The notes: generated by a model not told the origin, from the sequence alone. Counted from the first letter of the stretch, positions 47,862 to 58,048 are shown. The stretch is 64,000 nucleotides of DNA from Ramicandelaber brevisporus (GCA_025201865.1 MU602694.1:23712-87711); one strand, 5' to 3'. Translations and numbers: made by a program.

Positions 47862-48386
47862 ATGAGCTACTTCAGACGGCTTAGTCTGCCACTTGATCTT
47901 CTCAAACTGTTGACGCTCTAGTTTGAAGGCAAAGAGGTCGTCAAATTGCTCGCAGTGTCTGGCACACAATTACTCGTGGAACCATTGATGTCGCTGAACC
48001 TACCCGCAGCAGTGCCTAGTAGCCTGGTTGATATCCGCTCATCCAAACTGACATCAGTTTCAATTGATGAGATCATGCTGTCATACCGACTGTTTGAGGC
48101 ACTGCTTACTCTGTCCAACCTGCACGATGTGTCTCTCTGGAGCTGTGTCTTGGCTGAACCAGAACTGGTTATGAATGTTTTCCAGAAGCATAGGCAGACT
48201 GCCAAAGAGGATGCCACAGTGGCTATTCGACGTTTTGCCATCAGCACATCAATGAATAATAGCAATTGGTCAACTGAGCTCGTGCTTGAAATGATTGCCT
48301 CATTGCCACGTCTCGAGTCATACACAGTCTATGGGAGTAATGCTTTCGAGGATGCCATCGAAGAGAAGTATCCCAAACTTTTGTAA
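47862..48386 (+). pseudogene. Truncated F-box/LRR gene relic with in-frame stop
   Basis: From an ATG at 47862 the frame reads MSYFRRLSLPLDLLKLLTL, then TAG (47919-47921), then continues open in the same frame to 48386 with FEGKEVVKLLAVSGTQLL. The joined region looks like an F-box (LPLDLL ... VSGTQLLVEPL). It is followed by leucine-rich sequence (LFEALLTLSNLHDVSLWS) and an ending LPRLESYTVYGSN ... EEKYPKLL typical of F-box/LRR C termini. TAG acts as a normal stop in neighbours (for example CENP-X at 22620), so it is not a sense codon here. About 174 codons remain versus 494 in the intact F-box gene at 62292-63773. A decayed, internally deleted copy is the best reading; a one-base sequencing error is possible for the stop only. 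Confidence 0.55.
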
Positions 48387-48683
48387 TAACTTTATGCTTT
48401 TCCTTTTCATTTTTCTTCCTCTATTCTTTCACATTTTCATAGCTATATGGGTAATAAAGAGAGTGTTTGTTGTCACCTAGTATTGCTGCGATACAATGTG
48501 GATGGATGGAGCCGATTTGTCGATTTTATTCGCGTTTGTTTTGTTTGCTTCTCACGAAAGGAGGTGACTGGTTTGCTCTTTCAGATCTCAACTACTCGAC
48601 TGAAGATTGACAACTACCACCAACCAGCAGCAGTAACAGAACAGAACAACAGATCTACCCAGCAGGCACCCAACCAGCCAGCC

Positions 48684-50714
48684 ATGTCGACTGTGAAGAT
48701 CAAGACAGAACCAACAACAGCAGCAGCAGCAGCAGCAGTTGACGTGAAAGTCAAACTCGAGCCGAGTCTCTCAACAGGTGATATCAAACTCGAACAGCAC
48801 ACTTCAGACATTGACACCAAACTCGAGACTGACTCGGAAGCTGACAGCGACATCAAATCCGAGAACGATGATGACGAGAAAGACATTGACCATGATCAGA
48901 CCGCTGAATCTTCCAACAAACACAAACTATTCATCTGCGAATATCCTAGGTGTGGTCTTGGTTTTAACTCTTCTAGCTATCTGTGCATGCACCGACATGA
49001 ACACAGACTCCGAGCTGATCTTGGTATATATGGAAAGACTTACTTTCTGACTCGGCAGTCATTAAATGATCGATGGTCATGCCCAGCTCCGAAATGTAAG
49101 CTGACATACAAAACAGTAAATATCCTAAGTAGGCATCTACGATGTGATCATGATAATACTGTAGAGCAGCAACAACAACATTTGCAACCTCCATCTCAGA
49201 AAACGCAATACAAATATTATATTCTTAACGTGGATGACTTTTATGTGAATGAAGTTCGATGTGGTTATCATAATACTATTGGAGTGTTCATTTGTCACGA
49301 ATGTAAATTGGTTCCAGAATGCCTTCTCACACACTTGCAACAGAAGCATGGATGCGATGAGAAATCGATTGACAACTCTGTTTTGCCAGACAGTGCAGTA
49401 AATGCAAATGCTGATCCCAATATTAATCAGCACACCAGTAACCCACATCTCGCTGCAGCAATTGGTCAGCCATATCAACAGCATCATCAGAGTATTGTCC
49501 AAGGTTGGCTCTGTGTTACATCCGACTGCGGTTATTGTGGTTATGCAGATTATAATAGGACTCATCACAAAATATACGTTCATCAAGGCGAGCAATTAAC
49601 AACAGTTTCGGCTCTTGTATTGCGTCTTGTGTATACAAAAACACATGCTCGCTACTTTCTCATTACTCGCACTGATCAAGCAAGCGGCTCTGTCACAGCC
49701 AGTAGTAACAGAGTGAACCAGCACAAACTCAACTACAGTCACAGTAGATTGAACGCTCACGATGAGAAGGGAGATGATACCAGCCAGAATGAGACCACAG
49801 ATGCATCTGACCAGAAACTGCGATGTAAATGTGATTATCCTGGTTGTGAACAACTGTTCAATTCATCTAAACAGCTTTACATGCATCGACGCGAGCACAA
49901 ACTTGAAGCTGTAACTACCATATATGGTAAGACATTCACACTTACCCGTCAGTCTTTAGATGATCGATGGCAATGTCCAGTTCCGGGTTGTGGTGTAACG
50001 CGCAAATCACTTTGTAATACTCATGCACATATTCGAATTTCCCATAGCACTTCGATGAAGCAAAAGCGTGCCAATAATGAAGACAACAATCAGCAGCAGC
50101 AACAGCCAATGATCAAAAAGAGACAGCGCACTTGGTTGTATTTAAAAGTGGATGATTTCTTTGTTAATGGTACTAGATGTGGTTATCATACTACAACTGG
50201 GCTGTTCTTTTGTCACGCATGTAGATTGGTGCCAGAGTGTCTGCTTACTCATTTACAGCAGAAACATGGGTATGATGAGAAATCGATTGATAGTGCGATT
50301 CTGCCGGAGAGTGCGGTGAATGCAAATGCCGATTCCAACATTAATCAGCACACTGGTAACTCACATCTTGCAGCAGCAATTCGCAATCCATTTCAGCAGC
50401 AGCATCCAGACATTGCTCAAGGCTGGCTGTGCGTTGCAGTAAATTGTGGTTATTGTTATTCCACTAAAGCGTCTAAAAGAAGTCATCAGTACAAGGAGCA
50501 TAAGGGTGAACAATTAACGATGGTTTCAGCTCTCGTATTGCGATTATTTTATTCAAAAACACAGACTTCAGCCTTTTTCATCACTCGGTTCGACACAACC
50601 ACCGACACCAGTGAGCCAAATGGTGCTGCGAGTCAGAATTATAACGAGTGTGATTACGATGACGGCGATGAGTTAGTGGTGAGTGACTACAGTGATGAAG
50701 ACGACACCTATTAG
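48684..50714 (+). CDS. Internally duplicated zinc-finger protein, eight C2H2-like fingers
   Basis: The protein is 676 residues from MSTVKIKTEP; the frame opens earlier, at an ATG at 48447, but that part lacks resemblance to anything. Residues 1-70 hold several SUMO-consensus sites. Two homologous modules follow (about 48930-49680 and 49820-50590). Each has finger a (ICEYPRCGLGF, MHRHEH), finger b (RWSCPAPKC), a shared N-V/K-VDDF strand, finger c (CHECKLVPECLLTHLQQKH), the block SAVNANAD-NINQHT and finger d (GWLC-x4-C, then HQYKEH or equivalent) with ALVLRL. The pair c plus d (C-x2-C-x9-H-x4-H, then GWLC) recalls the DUF3505/OrsD-type fingers of fungi; this is a pattern impression. The acidic C terminus ends DEDDTY. 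The window's first gene is a paralogue. A nuclear DNA-binding role is inferred. Confidence 0.72.
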   Translation: MSTVKIKTEPTTAAAAAAVDVKVKLEPSLSTGDIKLEQHTSDIDTKLETDSEADSDIKSENDDDEKDIDHDQTAESSNKHKLFICEYPRCGLGFNSSSYLCMHRHEHRLRADLGIYGKTYFLTRQSLNDRWSCPAPKCKLTYKTVNILSRHLRCDHDNTVEQQQQHLQPPSQKTQYKYYILNVDDFYVNEVRCGYHNTIGVFICHECKLVPECLLTHLQQKHGCDEKSIDNSVLPDSAVNANADPNINQHTSNPHLAAAIGQPYQQHHQSIVQGWLCVTSDCGYCGYADYNRTHHKIYVHQGEQLTTVSALVLRLVYTKTHARYFLITRTDQASGSVTASSNRVNQHKLNYSHSRLNAHDEKGDDTSQNETTDASDQKLRCKCDYPGCEQLFNSSKQLYMHRREHKLEAVTTIYGKTFTLTRQSLDDRWQCPVPGCGVTRKSLCNTHAHIRISHSTSMKQKRANNEDNNQQQQQPMIKKRQRTWLYLKVDDFFVNGTRCGYHTTTGLFFCHACRLVPECLLTHLQQKHGYDEKSIDSAILPESAVNANADSNINQHTGNSHLAAAIRNPFQQQHPDIAQGWLCVAVNCGYCYSTKASKRSHQYKEHKGEQLTMVSALVLRLFYSKTQTSAFFITRFDTTTDTSEPNGAASQNYNECDYDDGDELVVSDYSDEDDTY

Positions 50715-51031
50715 TCGGAAACAACAGCAGTATCTCCACCATCACACTTAAGAATGTTTAATACAACAATGCCCGACGATCCTTTAAACTCTGTCTGTTA
50801 ACTTCAAATAACTCTTTTTATTCCCAAGAGTGAAAATAGAAGATAACGAGTATGGATGTGTACAAGTAGTGACTACTTGCTGCTTGTCAACGTTGATGTT
50901 GATGTGTGTGAATGTGTGTGATTTTAAGTCTTTGTGTTTTTAATTTTTTCTTTACTCTTTTTTTTTGTTCCCGCTTGCGAGTTTGTTTTAGATCGGAATC
51001 AACACATAGTATATAAAATACAAAAAAAAAA
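50715..51031. other. Intergenic region upstream of RPA135
   Basis: The first part is the 3' sequence shared with the paralogue near base 300. An ATATAAAATA element lies about 20 bases before the RPA135 ATG, within an A-rich leader, and a TTTTTTTT run lies near 50960. Confidence 0.4.
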
Positions 51032-54000
51032 ATGTCAAGCATGGCTGTCGAAAGCATCAGTGGCTACAGCAACAGCGGTGCTAGTATGCCAGCTCTCCGT
51101 GATCCTGCACGTGCTGAGCAGGTTATGCGCAAACATGCCAAGGCACCTGGTCCGAGTCACACTCATTTCCGCACTTTGGAACGCCTACGCTCGTCAATTG
51201 ATCCGCTCAAGGACGGTCACGAGTATCCTGCACTGCAGGAGATCTCAAAGCCACACGTTCAGTCCTTCAATGCCATGTTTGACAGCCGGAACTTGCTCGG
51301 TCTCGCAGTGGCCGACATTATGGAACGCGTTGTCTTTGATGGCAAGGGTGTTGATGCTGGTATTGCGGCCGCTGCCCACAATGCGGCGGGTCGTGGTGGA
51401 CAAGCTAATGCCCAGGCTGCATCTGTCCGTGCCCCGATGCTCGGCGGTATCAGCAGTGCAGTTGGCAATAAGCTCACATTGCGTATTGATGAAGTCACTA
51501 TTGCCAAACCGGCTGTATCGGAGCGCGACATGCGGTCGGTGGTGCGCCAAGTCTACCCCACAGAAGCTCGTGAGCGCTTGACCAACTACAGCGGCCGCAT
51601 CACTGCACGGCTGTGCTGGCGTGTCAACAATGGTCCAGAGCAGTATGAGACCAAGGTTTTGGGTCATGCGCCAATTATGGTTCGCTCAAACCGCTGTAAC
51701 CTTGAGGGCATGTCTGCCAAGGAACTGGTTCAACATGGCGAGGAGGCTGACGAGTTTGGCGGCTACTTTATCATCAACGGTAACGAGAAGATTATACGCA
51801 TGCTCGTCATGACCAAGCGCAACCATGTTCTGGCCATTCAGCGTAAGGCATATGCCAACCGTGGTCCAATGTACTCTGAGTTTGGTACCATGATTCGCTG
51901 TGTCAGACCCGATGAGAGTGCTCAGACCAACGTTTTGCATTACCTGAACGATGGCACATGCATGTTCAGCTTCAACTGGCGCAAGCAGCAGTATCTGATT
52001 CCAGTCGTGCTCATCATGAAAGCACTCATTGACACCAATGACAAGGAAATCTGTGAAGAGCTGCTGCAAGGCGAGTTCAAGAACACTTTCCTCACTGAGC
52101 ACGTCGGCCTGCTTCTCCAGAATGCCAAGTCTCAGCACGGCTCTGCCCAAACCCGCGCCATGGCGCTGGCTCTGCTGGGCAGCAAGTTCCGCATTGTCTT
52201 GGGCTTCCCAGCTGATTGGAGTGATGAGGAGATTGGTGCTCGCATGCTTGACCGCGTCGTGCTGGTGCATCTGAGCCCGAGCCAGAACCGCGACAAGTTC
52301 CGTCTGCTGTGCTTCATGATCCGCAAGCTCTATGCTCTGCGTGCTGGCGAGTGTGCTGTTGACAATCCCGATACCACTCAGGTTCACGAGGTGCTGCTTG
52401 GTGGACACCTGTATCTCAACATTCTCAAGGAGAAGCTTGAGGACTGGCTGTTTGGCATTCAATCTCAAGTTGTTGCTGATTTGCGCCGCAATCCAGGCAA
52501 TGTCGACTTCACCAACGAGACTTATATCCGCAAGGCCATTGGCAAGGTGCCTTGCGACATTGGCCAGAAACTGCAGTACTTCCTCGCCACTGGTAACTTG
52601 ATCTCCAAGACTGGTCTCGATTTGCAGCAGGTTAGCGGCTTCACCACTGTTGCTGAGAAGCTCAATTTCCTGCGTTACATTTCTCACTTCCGCAGTATCC
52701 ATCGTGGTGCCTTCTTCGCTGAACTCAAGACCACCACTGTGCGTAAGCTGCTGCCAGAGTCGTGGGGTTTCCTGTGTCCTGTGCACACTCCCGATGGCAC
52801 TCCCTGTGGTCTGCTCAACCATTTGACCCATGCCTGCCAAGTTGTCACTCATCCTGGTGACGTGTCCAGTATGTCGTCCTTCCTGGCTTCACTTGGTGTT
52901 TCTCATGCCAGCGGTGGCGCTGGCAATGTCACCGTTCAGCTCGATGGCCGCATTGTTGGTTATGTTTCACCAAAGCGTGCTCGCCAGATTGCCGAGAGCC
53001 TGCGCTACTGGAAGGTTAAGGGTGAGAAGGACATTCCACTTGATCTCGAGATTGGTTACGTTCCGCTGTCCGAGGGTGGTCAGTATCCTGGCCTCTACCT
53101 GTTCTCCCATCCAGCTCGTTTGATTCGTCCCGTGCGCTATCTGGCCACTGGCGATGTTGACTTGGTTGGTCCATTTGAGCAAGCTTACATGGAAATTGCC
53201 TGTCTTGATCGCGATGTGAATCCACCACCAGCACCACAAACTGGCAAGAATGTCGATGACAACCGTCCATCGCTGGCTGACTTGGCTGACAAGGCATACA
53301 CTACTCACCAAGAACTGGCACCAACTCAGATCTTCTCGATTGTTGGCAACATGACTCCATTCTGTGACTACAATCCGGCCGCCCGTAACATGTATCAGTG
53401 CCAGATGGGTAAGCAAACTATGGGCACTCCAGGCACTGCACTCTCTCACCGTACTGATAACAAGTCGTATCGCATTCAGAATGTCCAAACTCCGTTGGTG
53501 CGTCCTCGTCTCCAGGACACATTTGGATTTGACTCGTATCCAAATGGCAACAATGCAGTGATTGCAGTTCTCAGTTACACTGGCTATGATATGGAAGACG
53601 CCATGGTAATTAACAAGAGTGCCCACGAGCGTGGCTTTGGATATGGCACTATCCTGAAGTCTGAGATTGTTGACTTGGGCGAATTCCGTCGCGCTGGTCA
53701 GCCAATCACACTCCACTTTGGTCTTGGCCCAGACGTTGTCAAGTCTCTGCAGCAGATTGCAGCCGCATATGCCACTGCCGAGGCCGAAGGTCGCGCGCCG
53801 CCTCCATCTGTTGCCAATGGCCAGTTTGCCAAGCTGCGTTCCTTTGTCGATGACGATGGCCTGCCATTCATTGGACAGAGACTGACTGAAGGCGATCCAC
53901 TGTGTGCCTATGTCGATGATGTCACTGGTCGCACCAAGATTAAGCGCTACAAGGGCACTGAAGTTGCATACGTTGATGAAGTGCGTCTGCTGGGCAGTGA

Positions 54001-54979
54001 TGCGGGTGACCAAGAGTTGCAGTGCATTCACATCAAGCTGCGTATTCCTCGTGCGCCAGTTATTGGAGACAAGTTCTCATCTCGACACGGCCAAAAGGGT
54101 GTCTGCTCTCAGAAATGGCCGTTGGTTGACATGGCATTCAGTGAGACTGGAATTACACCGGATGTGATCATTAATCCTCACGCCTTCCCATCTCGTATGA
54201 CAATTGGTATGTTTGTCGAGCAGCTGGCAGCAAAGGCAGGTGCACTTCAAGGAGTTCCGCAGGATTCGACCGCTTTCATGTTTGGAGAGAATGTAGACGC
54301 AGTTGACTTCTTTGGCGATCAATTGCGCAAATGTGGATACAACTACTACGGAAATGAACCAATGTACAGCGGAGTGTCAGGTGAAGAGATGCGGGCCGAC
54401 ATTTATTTGGGAATTGTGTACTACCAAAGACTGCGTCACATGGTTTCTGACAAGTACCAGGTGCGTACTACTGGACCTGTTCAGCAGCTGACTCAGCAGC
54501 CTCTGAAGGGTCGTAAGCGTGGTGGTGGTATTCGTTTTGGTGAAATGGAACGTGATTCTCTATTAGCCCACGGAACTGCCTTCCTGTTGAATGATCGTCT
54601 TATGAACAGCTCTGATTATTGCCAAGCTTATGCATGCCGCAAATGTGGTTCAATCATCTCTCCAATCACTGTTCCTCACCTCATTACTCAGTCCAGCGTG
54701 GCTGCCAGCTCTCACCCAATCGACAGCCATGCAGTCGGCTCGCCAGTTACTGCTGCAATGGGTCCAGCCACTGGTGCGTTTGGTCTCCGTGGCCATGCTG
54801 CTGTTGATGGCGCTGGTTCGGGTGGCAGCGGACGTGGTGGACTTCGCAAGCTTGTTGTTGAATGCAGAGCATGTGCCTCGTCTGAGCACATTGTGGTTAT
54901 TGCTTTGCCCTATGTCTTTAGATATTTGGCTGCTGAGCTTGCTGTTATGAACATTCGTCTCAGCTTGCGCATTAACTAA
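51032..54979 (+). CDS. RPA135: RNA polymerase I second-largest subunit RPA135 (RPA2)
   Basis: A 1315-residue catalytic subunit that transcribes rRNA genes in the nucleolus. The second-subunit landmarks are present: GYFIINGNEKI, GYDMEDAMVINKSAHERGFG (about 850) and GDKFSSRHGQKGVCSQKWP (about 1012-1030). Pol I-specific features are the segment INPHAFPSRMTIGMFVEQLA, YNYYGNEPMYSGVSGEEMRA and PLKGRKRGGGIRFGEMERD, which follow yeast Rpa135. The zinc-ribbon cysteines are CRKC (about 1201-1204) and CRAC (about 1278-1281). The linker between the pairs is about 75 residues, longer than usual and rich in Ser, Gly, Ala and His. Yeast Rpa135 is about 1200 residues; the surplus lies in this linker and in small Ala/Gly inserts. 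The start follows an A-rich leader. Confidence 0.96.
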   Translation: MSSMAVESISGYSNSGASMPALRDPARAEQVMRKHAKAPGPSHTHFRTLERLRSSIDPLKDGHEYPALQEISKPHVQSFNAMFDSRNLLGLAVADIMERVVFDGKGVDAGIAAAAHNAAGRGGQANAQAASVRAPMLGGISSAVGNKLTLRIDEVTIAKPAVSERDMRSVVRQVYPTEARERLTNYSGRITARLCWRVNNGPEQYETKVLGHAPIMVRSNRCNLEGMSAKELVQHGEEADEFGGYFIINGNEKIIRMLVMTKRNHVLAIQRKAYANRGPMYSEFGTMIRCVRPDESAQTNVLHYLNDGTCMFSFNWRKQQYLIPVVLIMKALIDTNDKEICEELLQGEFKNTFLTEHVGLLLQNAKSQHGSAQTRAMALALLGSKFRIVLGFPADWSDEEIGARMLDRVVLVHLSPSQNRDKFRLLCFMIRKLYALRAGECAVDNPDTTQVHEVLLGGHLYLNILKEKLEDWLFGIQSQVVADLRRNPGNVDFTNETYIRKAIGKVPCDIGQKLQYFLATGNLISKTGLDLQQVSGFTTVAEKLNFLRYISHFRSIHRGAFFAELKTTTVRKLLPESWGFLCPVHTPDGTPCGLLNHLTHACQVVTHPGDVSSMSSFLASLGVSHASGGAGNVTVQLDGRIVGYVSPKRARQIAESLRYWKVKGEKDIPLDLEIGYVPLSEGGQYPGLYLFSHPARLIRPVRYLATGDVDLVGPFEQAYMEIACLDRDVNPPPAPQTGKNVDDNRPSLADLADKAYTTHQELAPTQIFSIVGNMTPFCDYNPAARNMYQCQMGKQTMGTPGTALSHRTDNKSYRIQNVQTPLVRPRLQDTFGFDSYPNGNNAVIAVLSYTGYDMEDAMVINKSAHERGFGYGTILKSEIVDLGEFRRAGQPITLHFGLGPDVVKSLQQIAAAYATAEAEGRAPPPSVANGQFAKLRSFVDDDGLPFIGQRLTEGDPLCAYVDDVTGRTKIKRYKGTEVAYVDEVRLLGSDAGDQELQCIHIKLRIPRAPVIGDKFSSRHGQKGVCSQKWPLVDMAFSETGITPDVIINPHAFPSRMTIGMFVEQLAAKAGALQGVPQDSTAFMFGENVDAVDFFGDQLRKCGYNYYGNEPMYSGVSGEEMRADIYLGIVYYQRLRHMVSDKYQVRTTGPVQQLTQQPLKGRKRGGGIRFGEMERDSLLAHGTAFLLNDRLMNSSDYCQAYACRKCGSIISPITVPHLITQSSVAASSHPIDSHAVGSPVTAAMGPATGAFGLRGHAAVDGAGSGGSGRGGLRKLVVECRACASSEHIVVIALPYVFRYLAAELAVMNIRLSLRIN

Positions 54980-55025
54980 AAGAACACCCATTTTGGATAA
55001 ATAGTAAAAACAAAACTTTAACTCT

Positions 55026-55061
55026 CATTTCATTTCATTTCATTTCATTTCATTTCATTTT
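55026..55061. repeat. CATTT pentanucleotide microsatellite
   Basis: About seven direct copies of TTTCA/CATTT lie between the convergent ends of RPA135 and the MIT-like gene, followed by TTTC repeats. Confidence 0.9.
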
Positions 55062-55131
55062 CTTTCTTTCTTTCAAAAAAGTCCTTAAAATTTAGTAAGT
55101 AAAGTAGGTATAAGTTAGTAATAAGTAGCAT

Positions 55132-57909
55132 TTACAGGTAAGAAGGTCGGCTGGAACTTAAATTAAACGTCTTACTCTTCATGAGTGCCTTTGGCGGAGG
55201 AAGAGTAGCTCTACCCACTTCTGATGTAACTGGCTTCGATGTACTCTTGCGGCTATTGTTGCTTGAGGTGCTGTCATTGCTCAATTTGTTTGCAGCTGGA
55301 GGCGGCGAAACAACATCAATGACAGTAGTAGTGGTGGTGGCAGTGGTGGTAGTAGCAGTAGCAGTAACAGTAGCAGTAGTTGAAGTGGTTGTAGCCAATA
55401 ATATATCCAACTCATCATCCAAATCTCTGTAAACAGCATCAGCCATTGCCGCAATTGCTCTCATATCATCAATATCAACTGGCACGCTATTTCCGCGTGA
55501 ATGATCAACTACTGTATCGGCATCGCTTCCGCCATTTAACCGACGAGTTTGTTCATATCGCACATTCAAATACACTGATTCAGAACACGCATATCTGTTT
55601 GTTCGAGCAGATACTTCAGCATCGGCATCGTTTTCATAGCGAGGTGTTACTTGTGCACTCTTCTCAACCAACTCTGATCTGGTTTCAAACGGTCTAGTTA
55701 ATAACCAGTGTTGTAATGCAATATCTGACTGCATATCAAGAATATTCAGCTGGGCTGCAAACACTTTACGCTCATGCCCACTTCCATTACTGCTGCTTCC
55801 TCCAATGTTAGTGATTCCACCCGTGTGGTTATCAATTGTGAACCACCGTTGACGCTGGGGAAGCTGCGACTGCTTGGACGAAAGTGTAGGTCGCTGTTTG
55901 CCAGATGTAGACTCAGCAACTGTTTGATTTGCCTGGCGTAGACTTGCAGCTGTGAATCTGAGTGACTCCAGCTCATCAATTATGGCAGACAATCGCTGTG
56001 CACCAGGTTCAGATACTACAACATGATGACGCGCATGTCTGCCTGATGACTTGACACCACCTGTCGTGGCTGCTGCTGAGCTAGAGTCAGTTCCAATTCC
56101 GTAGGAGCGCACAACTTGACGAACGCGTTTCCAATGGCGATTGATCCAAGGAACTGCCATAACATGAACACGCCGGTCAGATCCATCGCTGCGTCGAATG
56201 AATGTTTGGATATCTGATGCCAAAGAGGCAATGGATGATCTCAGTGCCAAATCATACTGCGATTGACCTGTTGCTGTGAATGTTGCCGTGGATGTGGATG
56301 TGGATGTGGATGTAAATGTGGTAGCCGCGTCGCATTTTCCACTCTCTGTATTACCAGTTGTGTCTTTAACGCACACTGGAGGTGCAAACAATTCATTGTA
56401 TTGATCCAGATTTACTCCATTTGTATTATTTTTGCTACCAAACCCAAATCCAAAGAATCCAGACCAAGCCTCGCCACCACTAGAATGATCAGTGGTATTA
56501 TCCATATCCACAAACAATTTGGCCAAAGCAGTCAGCTTCTGAATAGTCTCTGGAGCAACCCCATGCCACAGCACAGTGAGTCTAGTCACAGCTGGAGAAA
56601 TAACTGCAGACATTATTGCTGCGGCTGATCCAAAGTCTCTAAATGCGTGAATTAATAGTGACGCAACATTGAGCGCATGAACTATAACGTGTGGTCCAGA
56701 CAAGTGTTGGCCATAGCTGCGTCCATGGTGTGAACTAACCACTGGGTGATGGTGCTGAGCGCCGGTGGCTGTCGATGATCTGCTGAGTGTACGAGGAATG
56801 TCAAGCGTAGATGTTGTACTTGCTGTACTTGCCACGCTAGATACGGATATTCGTCTACGAGCGTTGTTTATGTGGCTTCTTCCATGCATTGCAGTCTCCG
56901 CAGCCTCAACTCGTGCAACATTCGCTGCGTCAATCTGCTTGGCTGCGTTGATAAACAGCGATGTGAATGCATTCGACACAAAATGATTAAAATCCAACAT
57001 TGTCTGTAATCCAGGCGGAATAATCAATCTACAATTCAAGTCATCATCCGCTGAAACATCATTATCTAATCTACCATTGCCACTATTGCTGCATAAAACC
57101 TCCAATCTCAACAATGCTCTTAAATCCACCGATGCAAACAGCTGTGCATTGATCAATGCCAGCTCTCTTGCCAAATTCTCTGCATCCCATTGAGTCAATC
57201 TATTGCCTCTAGATGCCAAATTATTAATCTCCAGTTTAACCATGTCCAACTTTGTTCTATAGATGCGCTGATTTTCCGTTAATCTGGACAATTCCAAAAT
57301 CGATTCACCAGACAATCTATTGACTGTAGCATTCATATAGTCCAGTCTGCCCGATGTTTCCAACAGCAGCTGTGCAAACATAAATCGGAGCTTAACCAAA
57401 GGCGACAAGGGAATCATCGGTATCTCGCCAGGAGCACTCTTGTTGTTAACGATTACCATAACTGGTGCACTTCGTGGCCCACAGGTCAGTTCGCCGCCGC
57501 CAATTGAGCGAGACTGTTGCTGATCTAAAAGCAGCAATCCGCTCGATGCACTGCTGCTGTCATCATCATCGTTATTGTTGTCGACTGTGGTGGCTGGTGA
57601 TGTCGCCGGCTCCTCTGCTGCCTTGATAGCGAGTGGGTTGTGACCGCCAATGGCCAGCTTGTCTGTCAAGTTGCTGGCTGTAGTTTGTTTTCGCAAGTGC
57701 CTCAGCAGCATCTCCATCTTCATCAGCGACTTTCTGGCCAGCGTTGCCAGCCCAGCCACCTCTGCATCACTGACTGCCGACGGTTCTTCCGCAGATCTCA
57801 ACAGCGCTACACTGTTCTGAACAACGTCGGCGTGCGTTTGAAGCGCCAAGGCGCGTTCACCTCGCGCATCTAGCGCCTCGGCTTCTGCATAGAGCGCCTC
57901 CAGTGACAT
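55132..57909 (-). CDS. Protein with probable N-terminal MIT domain, otherwise unknown
   Basis: The protein is 925 residues from MSLEALYAEAEALDARGE. The open frame extends 75 codons upstream through a Pro/Thr-rich translated repeat and is taken as leader. Residues 1-75 look like an MIT three-helix bundle (ALYAEAEALDARGERALALQ, then ARKSLMKMEMLLRHLR), the ESCRT-III-binding domain of Vps4 and relatives. Ordered helical regions follow (about 150-330, 380-480), including LVKLRFMFAQLLLETSGRLD and DHSSGGEAW then SGFFGFGFGSK. Low-complexity Thr/Ala/Val and Ser/Asn segments fill the C terminus, which ends in PPKALMKSKTF. An endosomal or membrane-trafficking role follows only from the MIT reading. Confidence 0.6.
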   Translation of the reverse strand: MSLEALYAEAEALDARGERALALQTHADVVQNSVALLRSAEEPSAVSDAEVAGLATLARKSLMKMEMLLRHLRKQTTASNLTDKLAIGGHNPLAIKAAEEPATSPATTVDNNNDDDDSSSASSGLLLLDQQQSRSIGGGELTCGPRSAPVMVIVNNKSAPGEIPMIPLSPLVKLRFMFAQLLLETSGRLDYMNATVNRLSGESILELSRLTENQRIYRTKLDMVKLEINNLASRGNRLTQWDAENLARELALINAQLFASVDLRALLRLEVLCSNSGNGRLDNDVSADDDLNCRLIIPPGLQTMLDFNHFVSNAFTSLFINAAKQIDAANVARVEAAETAMHGRSHINNARRRISVSSVASTASTTSTLDIPRTLSRSSTATGAQHHHPVVSSHHGRSYGQHLSGPHVIVHALNVASLLIHAFRDFGSAAAIMSAVISPAVTRLTVLWHGVAPETIQKLTALAKLFVDMDNTTDHSSGGEAWSGFFGFGFGSKNNTNGVNLDQYNELFAPPVCVKDTTGNTESGKCDAATTFTSTSTSTSTATFTATGQSQYDLALRSSIASLASDIQTFIRRSDGSDRRVHVMAVPWINRHWKRVRQVVRSYGIGTDSSSAAATTGGVKSSGRHARHHVVVSEPGAQRLSAIIDELESLRFTAASLRQANQTVAESTSGKQRPTLSSKQSQLPQRQRWFTIDNHTGGITNIGGSSSNGSGHERKVFAAQLNILDMQSDIALQHWLLTRPFETRSELVEKSAQVTPRYENDADAEVSARTNRYACSESVYLNVRYEQTRRLNGGSDADTVVDHSRGNSVPVDIDDMRAIAAMADAVYRDLDDELDILLATTTSTTATVTATATTTTATTTTTVIDVVSPPPAANKLSNDSTSSNNSRKSTSKPVTSEVGRATLPPPKALMKSKTFNLSSSRPSYL

Positions 57910-58012
57910 TCTCGGAATTATTCTTGGCAAGAAATTGTAGAGTTGGTAATCGAAATGGAACGCTCGGATACTGGGGGTGAGAGGGGTGCACGCACTTGTT
58001 GTTGTTGTTGTT

Positions 58013-58048
<36 letters not shown>

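Noticed and set aside
47919-47921. TAG read as a sense codon (alternative genetic code)
   Set aside because: TAG ends CENP-X, the duplicated zinc-finger gene and the PPR-like gene at their expected C termini.
51686-54031. Two long minus-strand frames (388 and 354 codons) opposite RPA135
   Set aside because: They are antisense shadows of a highly conserved gene; no independent protein features.
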